From positions 1 to 5,669 of the forward strand of contig CAZEKX010000104.1 in assembly GCA_964512955.1 (NCBI GenBank): 5,669 nucleotides of DNA, written 5' to 3'. Below, one piece after another: positions 1 through 4,799 of this stretch. Position numbers and translations under genes: made by a program. The notes beneath the pieces were generated by a model. The model saw only the letters and a list, made by a program, of their open reading frames with translations. It was not told the DNA's origin and searched no databases. The number at the start of each line of letters is the position of its first letter. Within the stretch, counting starts at the first letter, position 1. The stretch comes from HGM04593 sp964512955 (GTDB taxonomy: Bacteria > Bacteroidota > Bacteroidia > Bacteroidales > Bacteroidaceae).

Positions 1-13
1 GTATATCAAATGA

Positions 14-745
14 TTACAAAGGTTTTATCCTACTTTTTGTCCACCCTGCCTAAATGCCATAGAGAACAAAGATATAAAAGCGATACTATGTAGTTATGGC
101 GGATATGACTGTATACATTTATTAGAGAGATTTACCGAGGCTATAAGACAAAACCCCAAGTGGGTTATGGGCATGAGCGACTGTACTCTGCTACTGGCTG
201 GATGCATGAATGCCGGAATTGAGTCGATACATTCGGCACAATGTCGTCAGTTGGCATATGGTGGCAACAACACTGCAAACAACACATTAAGGAATATTCT
301 TTTTGGCAGTAAAACAGAATACAATGTACCATCGCATAGGTTAAATGTGTGTGGAACCGCAAATGGTATGTTGGCAGGTGGCAACTTATCTATAATATGT
401 TCACTTATAGGTACCCCATACAACATTCTGCACAAAGATATAATTCTGTTCATTGAGGATATCAACGAACCACCCTATCGCATAGAGCGTATGATGTATC
501 AATTGAAACTATCGGGAGCGTTACCAAACATCAAGGGAGTTATTGTAGGGCAGTTCACCGGAACAAAAGAGCAATTCGGCATAGGTTCGGCATATGATGT
601 CATTCATGGAATTATTACAGATTATAATATTCCCGTATGCTTTAATTTCCCTGTAGGACATTGCGAAAACAACATGCCAATGGTTGTGGGAGCAAACATT
701 GAACTGACTGTAACCGAGGTGGGTTGCACTATACGCCGGAAATAG
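14..745 (+). CDS. LD-carboxypeptidase (muramoyltetrapeptide carboxypeptidase, peptidase S66), N-terminally incomplete
   Basis: S66 enzymes are serine peptidases that remove the terminal D-alanine from murein tetrapeptides (LdcA) or cleave related amide bonds (MccF). The frame is open from 14 and gives 243 residues; the family is usually about 300. The catalytic triad is visible: Ser in MGMSD (codon 176-178), Glu in LFIEDINE (455-457) and His in FPVGH (659-661). The Glu-to-His spacing of 68 residues equals that in Pseudomonas LdcA (Glu217, His285). Upstream of the first ATG (167) the same frame already encodes family sequence (NKDIKAILCSYGGYD, from about 65), so 167 is not the true start. A TGA at 11-13 closes the frame, and the first dozen residues after it do not look like S66. 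About 55 N-terminal residues are therefore missing through a frameshift, a rearrangement or a contig-end error. The usual SRGGYG motif reads SYGGYD. The stop lies 8 bp from the convergent FKBP stop. Family assignment is firm; whether the gene is intact is not. Confidence 0.85.
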   Translation, partial: LQRFYPTFCPPCLNAIENKDIKAILCSYGGYDCIHLLERFTEAIRQNPKWVMGMSDCTLLLAGCMNAGIESIHSAQCRQLAYGGNNTANNTLRNILFGSKTEYNVPSHRLNVCGTANGMLAGGNLSIICSLIGTPYNILHKDIILFIEDINEPPYRIERMMYQLKLSGALPNIKGVIVGQFTGTKEQFGIGSAYDVIHGIITDYNIPVCFNFPVGHCENNMPMVVGANIELTVTEVGCTIRRK

Positions 746-753
746 AACACCTG

Positions 754-1155
754 CTACATAATAGCAATGAGTTCCATTTCAAAGATAAGAGTGGAACAAC
801 CCGGGATGGGATCACTTGAACGTTTTCCATACCCCACCTCGTATGGGATATACACCAACCAACGGTCGCCAACATGCATCTGTGTAAGTGCTATTTGCCA
901 ACCTACAATGAGGTCGCTTACACGAAAAGCCTCGGGATACCCTCGCTTAATGCTGTTATCAAATTCACGACCATTTATAAGAGAACCGCTATAATGTACT
1001 GTAACCACATTATGCAACCTTGGCGATTGTGTGCCACTACCGCTTTTTATCACTTTATATAAAACGCCTTGGGATATCTCCTTTACCCCTTCTTGCTCAC
1101 GTATCGAAGCAAGAAATGCTTCATTCTCGAGCCTGTATTTTTCGTTTCTTGCCAT
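754..1155 (-). CDS. FKBP-type peptidyl-prolyl cis-trans isomerase
   Basis: This 133-residue protein is predicted to catalyse cis-trans isomerisation of prolyl peptide bonds during folding. The FKBP domain fills about residues 45-131. Alignment by eye with human FKBP12 shows most of the active-site pocket: Tyr55 (VHYSG), Phe65-Asp66 (REFDNS), Arg71, Ile83, Trp86 (VGWQIAL), Tyr109 (GYG) and Phe125 (LIFEMEL). FKBP12 Phe46 and His87 appear replaced by Glu and Ser. Residues 1-40 form a charged, probably helical N-terminal extension. There is no signal peptide or lipobox, so a cytoplasmic location is inferred, unlike the exported FkpA/Mip types. It is the last gene of the operon, 15 bp after sufE. 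That gap (minus strand AATCTTTATCTATCT) has no Shine-Dalgarno sequence, as is common in Bacteroidetes. No hairpin terminator follows, and transcription would run into the end of the convergent S66 gene. Confidence 0.93.
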   Translation of the reverse strand: MARNEKYRLENEAFLASIREQEGVKEISQGVLYKVIKSGSGTQSPRLHNVVTVHYSGSLINGREFDNSIKRGYPEAFRVSDLIVGWQIALTQMHVGDRWLVYIPYEVGYGKRSSDPIPGCSTLIFEMELIAIM

Positions 1156-1170
1156 AGATAGATAAAGATT

Positions 1171-1596
1171 TTATGTCATCTTTGTCTTAAAGGCGAGTGC
1201 ATAGAGACGCATCTGCTTTATCATGGCTACCAAACCATTGCTGCGTGTTGGCGATAGATGCTCACGTAAACCTATAGATTCCACAAAATATGGTTCGTTG
1301 TCGAGTATCTCATCGGGGGTATGACCCGAATATACATTGATTAAGAGCGATACAATACCCTTCACTATCAAAGCATCGCTTTCGGCCTTAAAGATTACCT
1401 TGCCGTTCTCCAAATCGGCTTGCAACCACACACGACTCTGGCAACCTTCAATAAGATTGTTATTGGTCTTATATTTTTCGTCAAGAGGTGCCTGCTCACT
1501 ACCCAAATCTATCAACAATTGATAGCGGTCCATCCAATCGTCAAAAGCAGAGAACTCCTCAATAATTTCGTCCTGTTTCTCTTTTATCGTACTCAT
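1171..1596 (-). CDS. sufE: SufE family cysteine desulfuration protein (sulfur acceptor)
   Basis: SufE accepts persulfide sulfur from the cysteine desulfurase SufS and passes it to the SufBCD scaffold for iron-sulfur cluster assembly in the cytoplasm. The protein has 141 residues, close to the 138 of E. coli SufE. The acceptor cysteine is Cys52 in the signature EGCQSRVW. Further family landmarks are the N-terminal helix with FDDWMDRYQLLIDLG (residues 18-32), the VYSGHTPDEIL segment (about 88-98) and LSPTRSNGL near the C-terminus. The ATG overlaps the stop of the upstream M28 gene by one base (TAATG on the minus strand), which points to translational coupling. No sufB, sufC, sufD or sufS is present here, so this sufE is separate from the core suf genes, a common situation. 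CsdE is the main alternative and cannot be excluded from sequence alone. Confidence 0.95.
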   Translation of the reverse strand: MSTIKEKQDEIIEEFSAFDDWMDRYQLLIDLGSEQAPLDEKYKTNNNLIEGCQSRVWLQADLENGKVIFKAESDALIVKGIVSLLINVYSGHTPDEILDNEPYFVESIGLREHLSPTRSNGLVAMIKQMRLYALAFKTKMT

Positions 1597-2585
1597 TATT
1601 TCTCATTATAAATAACTGTCAGTACAGTTTGTCCAACAATCTTAAGCATATCGGCAGATATCCAATCCATGTCGTCCTTAATTGTGTGATGATGAGGACC
1701 AAAGCCGTTGGGACTTTCCGGGTCATAATTTATTATGTCAATACACGGGACACCCAGGAAATTATTAACATATAAATGATCGTCGGTTATATACCCACCC
1801 TTCTCATTTACAAAGATATGACTATAACCTAAGTCCGAAGCACATTTCCACACTTTGTCTACTATATTAGTGGCAAAATGCTCCGAGATTCCTTCTCTAT
1901 GAAATTTTGAGCCAGAAGCACCTACAATATCGAGAAGTATACCGTATCGTGCATTATAGTTCTCTTTGTGAGGCATACGCGACCAATATTGCGAGCCTAA
2001 AGCCCACGAATGTTCCATGTCGGACTCCTCTTTTTGGTGTACACCGTAATCCTCGGCATCGAACAACACAATATCGACACCCACTGCAGTGGGAACAGTT
2101 GACAAATGTCGTGCCACCTCTAACAACACACCTACTCCACTTGCGCCATCGTTTGCGCCAAGAATGGGTTTATAGAGATTTGCAGAGTCGGGATCGGAGT
2201 CTGCCCACGGCCTGCTATCCCAGTGCGCACATAACAATACTCGTTTTTTCTTTTCGGGCTGAAACTGTGCAATAATATTACGTGCCTGTAACTTTGTACC
2301 ATTGTATGCTGTAAGTTCCACGTTTTGCGACAATACATCGGCACCATAACCAATGAGTTTGACCTCAAGCCAGTTGCCACAATCGCGATGTGCCTGCATA
2401 TTTGGTACACGAGGACCGAAAGATACCTGTGCATCCACAAAACTATAAGCACTATCACCGTTGAATATGGGAACAATTACCGATGCAGGAACAGAAGCAA
2501 CATTCTCTTTCTTATTGCTACCGGCAGCACACGACACCAAAAACAATACGAACAGAAGCAATACCGTTATTGTATTCCTAATCAT
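1596..2585 (-). CDS. Lipoprotein glutaminyl-peptide cyclotransferase (glutaminyl cyclase, M28 family)
   Basis: Animal-type glutaminyl cyclases turn N-terminal glutamine into pyroglutamate. In Bacteroidetes many exported proteins begin with Gln after signal-peptidase I cleavage (the 'Q-rule'), making this enzyme a maturation factor of the envelope. The start at 2585 is chosen because its ATG overlaps the cysS stop as ATGA and gives a short n-region (MIRN) before a hydrophobic stretch ending in the lipobox LVSC (lipid-bearing Cys19). An ATG at 2600 adds five residues including Glu and is less likely. The M28 core is complete in 329 residues: AHWDSR, GANDGASG (Asp146), FDAED (176-180), LLDIVGA (Asp219), DDH (268-270) and PHHHT (298-301), corresponding to the Asp, Glu/Asp, Asp, Asp and His positions of human QC. 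The zinc-ligand Glu of human QC (GEE) is Asp here (AED). Location: periplasm-facing lipoprotein of the inner or outer membrane. An M28 aminopeptidase is the alternative, but overall similarity favours a cyclase. Confidence 0.88.
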   Translation of the reverse strand: MIRNTITVLLLFVLFLVSCAAGSNKKENVASVPASVIVPIFNGDSAYSFVDAQVSFGPRVPNMQAHRDCGNWLEVKLIGYGADVLSQNVELTAYNGTKLQARNIIAQFQPEKKKRVLLCAHWDSRPWADSDPDSANLYKPILGANDGASGVGVLLEVARHLSTVPTAVGVDIVLFDAEDYGVHQKEESDMEHSWALGSQYWSRMPHKENYNARYGILLDIVGASGSKFHREGISEHFATNIVDKVWKCASDLGYSHIFVNEKGGYITDDHLYVNNFLGVPCIDIINYDPESPNGFGPHHHTIKDDMDWISADMLKIVGQTVLTVIYNEK

Positions 2586-4057
2586 CGATTTAGTTTCCAT
2601 GATGCACCATCTTTTGTATCTTTAATTTCAAACCCCAATGCAGCCAACTCATCGCGTATTTTATCGCTTGTAGCCCAATCTTTGGCTGCTTTCGCTACCT
2701 GACGCTGTTCCAACAACATATCTACGACTCTACCAAAAGCCTCTTCACGACCGCTATCGCTGCCACGCTCCTCTTTAAGACCAAGGATATCGAATGCAAA
2801 AAGAGCAAATGTCTCTTTCAGTTCGTTAAGGTCGGTTGCGGTGATTGTTGCTTTTTTATCGGCAACCTGATTAATTGCACGTGATGCATCGAAGAGATGC
2901 GATATAACCTGTGCTGTATTCATGTCGTCGTTCATGGCATTGTAACACTTATCGCGCAAACCGGCAACATCGATAGTTGTAGTTGCAGATACTGTAATGG
3001 AATCAAGAGTCTTCCATGCATCCATAAGACGTTGCAATCCCTTTTCGGCAGCTTGCAGTGCTTCGTTTCCGAAATCGACCGTACTGCGATAATGCGCCTG
3101 CAGAATAAAGAAACGTATTGTCATTGGTGAATATGCCTGTGCCAACAAAGGATGCGAACCGGTAAAGAACTCACTAAGATTTATGAAGTTACCATAAGAC
3201 TTACCCATTTTTTGTCCATTGATGGTAATCATATTGTTATGCATCCAATATTTCACCACCTGATGTCCCATAGATGCAACACCTTGCGCTATCTCACACT
3301 CATGATGTGGGAATATTAAATCCATGCCACCACCATGAATATCGAACTGTTCACCAAGGTATTTGCGTCCCATGGCAGTACATTCACAATGCCACCCGGG
3401 GAAACCGTCACTCCATGGCGATGGCCAACGCATTATATGCTCGGGTTGCGCGCATTTCCAAAGTGCAAAGTCGGCAGGGTTACGTTTTTCGTTTTGCCCA
3501 TCGAGTTCACGTGTTGTGTTAAGCACATCATCGAGATTACGTCCCGAGAGTATGCCGTAACGGTGTGCCTTATCATATTTGGCAACATCGAAATATACAG
3601 AACCCTCGCTCTCGTAGGCAAAGCCATTGTCGAGAATCTCTTTAACCAATTGTATTTGCTCTATTATATGCCCCGACGCATGAGGTTCTATGCTTGGAGG
3701 CAAAACATTCAATGCCTCCATTGCTTTATGGTAGCGCAAAGTGTAATACTGCACAACCTCCATGGGTTCCAACTGCTTCAGACGTGCTTTTTTTGCTATC
3801 TTGTCTTCGCCCTCGTCGGCGTCATGCTCAAGATGTCCCACATCGGTAATATTGCGCACATAACGCACTTTATAACCAAGATTCTTTAAATAACGGAACA
3901 ACACATCGAACGTAATAGCCGGGCGGGCATGTCCCAAATGTGCATCGCCATACACTGTCGGACCACATACATACAAACCCACATTAGGAGCATGTAACGG
4001 TTCAAACAACTCTTTCTTACGCGAAAGAGTATTATATATCATAAACTTATTCTCCAT
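2582..4057 (-). CDS. cysS: Cysteine--tRNA ligase (cysteinyl-tRNA synthetase)
   Basis: CysS is the cytoplasmic class I synthetase that attaches cysteine to tRNA-Cys using ATP. The protein is complete at 491 residues; E. coli CysS has 461. The HIGH box is HLGH (residues 40-43) and the KMSKS loop is KMGKS (283-287). The zinc ligands that recognise the cysteine thiol are Cys31 (CGPTVYG), Cys226, His251 and Glu255, with the same 25- and 4-residue spacing as E. coli Cys209, His234 and Glu238. The C-terminal part from about 360 is the helical and anticodon-binding region, ending in LAALGFEIKDTKDGASWKLNR-like family sequence. The ATG at 4057 puts the conserved IYNTLSRKKELF segment at the usual distance; the ATG at residue 6 is the alternative. 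It is first in the four-gene operon, and its TGA overlaps the next ATG. An extra cysteine, Cys224, lies two residues before zinc ligand Cys226. Confidence 0.98.
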   Translation of the reverse strand: MENKFMIYNTLSRKKELFEPLHAPNVGLYVCGPTVYGDAHLGHARPAITFDVLFRYLKNLGYKVRYVRNITDVGHLEHDADEGEDKIAKKARLKQLEPMEVVQYYTLRYHKAMEALNVLPPSIEPHASGHIIEQIQLVKEILDNGFAYESEGSVYFDVAKYDKAHRYGILSGRNLDDVLNTTRELDGQNEKRNPADFALWKCAQPEHIMRWPSPWSDGFPGWHCECTAMGRKYLGEQFDIHGGGMDLIFPHHECEIAQGVASMGHQVVKYWMHNNMITINGQKMGKSYGNFINLSEFFTGSHPLLAQAYSPMTIRFFILQAHYRSTVDFGNEALQAAEKGLQRLMDAWKTLDSITVSATTTIDVAGLRDKCYNAMNDDMNTAQVISHLFDASRAINQVADKKATITATDLNELKETFALFAFDILGLKEERGSDSGREEAFGRVVDMLLEQRQVAKAAKDWATSDKIRDELAALGFEIKDTKDGASWKLNR

Positions 4058-4091
4058 AGAGTATTCTCTTTATTGTTAATCATCTGAGATG

Positions 4092-4122
4092 CGAAGATAG
4101 TGATAAAAAACCAAAAAACAGA
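4092..4122 (-). promoter_or_regulatory. Candidate Bacteroidetes-type promoter for the cysS operon
   Basis: On the minus strand TATCTTCG (4099-4092) matches the Bacteroidetes -7 element TAnnTTTG at all but one base. It lies about 34 bp before the cysS ATG. TCTG (4122-4119), 19 bp further upstream, is a one-mismatch fit to the -33 TTTG element. Several perfect TTTG copies lie nearby in the T-rich tract but at the wrong spacing (12 or 26 bp). This is a consensus match by eye only. No riboswitch or T-box structure was recognised in the leader. Confidence 0.45.
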
Positions 4123-4195
4123 CAACAAACAAACAGAATAGCAATAAAGAGAGATATTTTTAGTTGATTTTAGAGATTTGGAAATATAAATAATG

Positions 4196-4699
4196 TCATC
4201 TGTAATCCTTTAAAAGATGCTGAAGATGTTGCCGAGTAAAGAATATACGGCTTTTTACTGTACCTAACGGTAACGACAATTGTTCTGCTATCTCGCGATA
4301 TTTAAAGCCGGAAAGATGCATCATAAAAGGGATACGGTACTCTTTTGGCAGATTATTCACCACACGATAAATCTCTTTGGTATCGTAGTTATTCTCGGTG
4401 GTATAATTTTCAAACTCCTGTGATTGGTTCATGTGGTAGAGATTGTCGGTGCGGTCGACAAATGTTTGGTCTCGTACCACCTTGCGGTAATTATTTATAA
4501 AGATATTACGCATTATGGTATATACCCACCCTTTGAAATTTGTATCGGGCATATATTTATCCATATTATCCAATGCCTTTAACGAAGTCTCCTGCAATAG
4601 ATCGTTCGCCTCCTCTTTGTCTGCCGTAAGTTTATATGCAAATCGTTGCAGTTCCGATTGCACCTCAAGCAGTTCCTTCCTAAATTTTGCAGTGTCCAA
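4196..4699 (-). CDS. RNA polymerase sigma factor, ECF (sigma-70) family
   Basis: ECF sigma factors direct RNA polymerase to stress or envelope-response promoters. The 167-residue protein has region 2 at about residues 16-78 (FAYKLTADKEEANDLLQET, then NFKGWVYTIMRNIFINNYRK) and region 4 at about 108-163 (NLPKEYRIPFMMHLSGFKYREIAEQL, then LGTVKSRIFFTRQHLQ as the helix-turn-helix). The linker, about 80-107, is Asn- and Tyr-rich. The start is TTG at 4699: no in-frame ATG occurs before residue 46, an in-frame TAA stands at 4712-4714, and the N-terminus (KFRKELLEVQSEL) has the usual family length. The base run GGAAAG abuts the TTG directly, so it is not a normally spaced ribosome site. No anti-sigma gene adjoins it. 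It resembles the widely conserved Bacteroides ECF group that, from memory, includes B. fragilis EcfO (oxidative stress); that link is tentative, so no symbol is given. Confidence 0.93.
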   Translation of the reverse strand: MDTAKFRKELLEVQSELQRFAYKLTADKEEANDLLQETSLKALDNMDKYMPDTNFKGWVYTIMRNIFINNYRKVVRDQTFVDRTDNLYHMNQSQEFENYTTENNYDTKEIYRVVNNLPKEYRIPFMMHLSGFKYREIAEQLSLPLGTVKSRIFFTRQHLQHLLKDYR

Positions 4700-4789
4700 C
4701 TTTCCAAGTTTTTAATTACCTATACTATAATAGAACACTTAAGGAGGGGTATTTGTTTTACAGCCTGTAATTTTTATTGTAGAAAGTTG
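4697..4789 (-). promoter_or_regulatory. Leader of the sigma gene: 8-bp inverted repeat covering the TTG start
   Basis: On the minus strand CAACTTTC (4789-4782) is perfectly complementary to GAAAGTTG (4704-4697), and the second arm contains the TTG start codon and the purine run before it. The arms are 77 nt apart. If a transcript begins upstream of 4789, for instance by readthrough from the acyltransferase gene, the start could be hidden in a stem. The pairing is seen in the sequence; its role is inference, and an 8-bp match in 100 bp can arise by chance. Confidence 0.3.
4758..4770. promoter_or_regulatory. 13-bp perfect palindrome upstream of the sigma gene, possible operator
   Basis: TTACAGCCTGTAA is two 6-bp arms around one central base, 59 bp before the sigma start and 30 bp after the acyltransferase stop. 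The size and position fit a homodimeric regulator site. On the plus strand it is followed by TTTTT and resembles a small terminator, but no plus-strand gene runs into it. On the minus strand no T-run follows, so it is not an obvious terminator for the acyltransferase. I see no clear TAnnTTTG promoter in this 100-bp gap. Confidence 0.35.
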
Positions 4790-4799
4790 TGTATAAGTA

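Larger units (their letters stand above)
754..4057 (-). other. Predicted operon cysS - glutaminyl cyclase - sufE - FKBP
   Basis: The four minus-strand genes follow one another with no room for separate promoters. The junctions are ATGA (2582-2585), TAATG (1594-1598) and a 15-bp gap (1156-1170). Coupled translation is likely at the first two. The only upstream intergenic space is 4058-4195, where a candidate promoter lies. That they share a transcript is inference from spacing; no terminator hairpin was found inside or after the set. Confidence 0.8.

Noticed and set aside
165..465. Minus-strand open frames opposite the S66 gene.
   Set aside because: They overlap the catalytic region of a clear S66 protein and show no family features.
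1907..2476. Plus-strand (1907-2275) and second minus-frame (2132-2476) open frames within the glutaminyl cyclase gene.
   Set aside because: Compositionally odd, His/Arg/Cys-rich translations lying fully inside an intact M28 gene; shadows.
3335..3889. A 184-codon plus-strand open frame opposite cysS, plus shorter ones at 3274-3522 and 2897-3130.
   Set aside because: They are antisense to a complete, strongly conserved CysS, their translations have no recognisable domain, and open antisense frames are expected from the codon use of such genes.
4147..4176. Repeated CTAAAA units as a terminator or direct-repeat operator between sigma and cysS.
   Set aside because: Two 6-bp AT-rich direct copies are expected by chance in such DNA and cannot form a hairpin.
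4058..4195. T-box or other amino-acid-responsive leader before cysS.
   Set aside because: The 138 bp lacks a T-box sequence or stable stems, and T-boxes are characteristic of Firmicutes rather than this phylum.
4741..4770. Plus-strand AAGGAGGGG followed by TTG, looking like a strong ribosome site.
   Set aside because: The frame from that TTG encodes only Leu/Met-Phe-Tyr-Ser-Leu before TAA, so there is no gene; the run is better seen as CCCCTCCTT in the minus-strand leader.
4758..4775. TTACA-GCC-TGTAA followed by TTTTT as a plus-strand terminator.
   Set aside because: No plus-strand gene ends here, and a 5-bp AT-rich stem is weak; treated as a possible operator.
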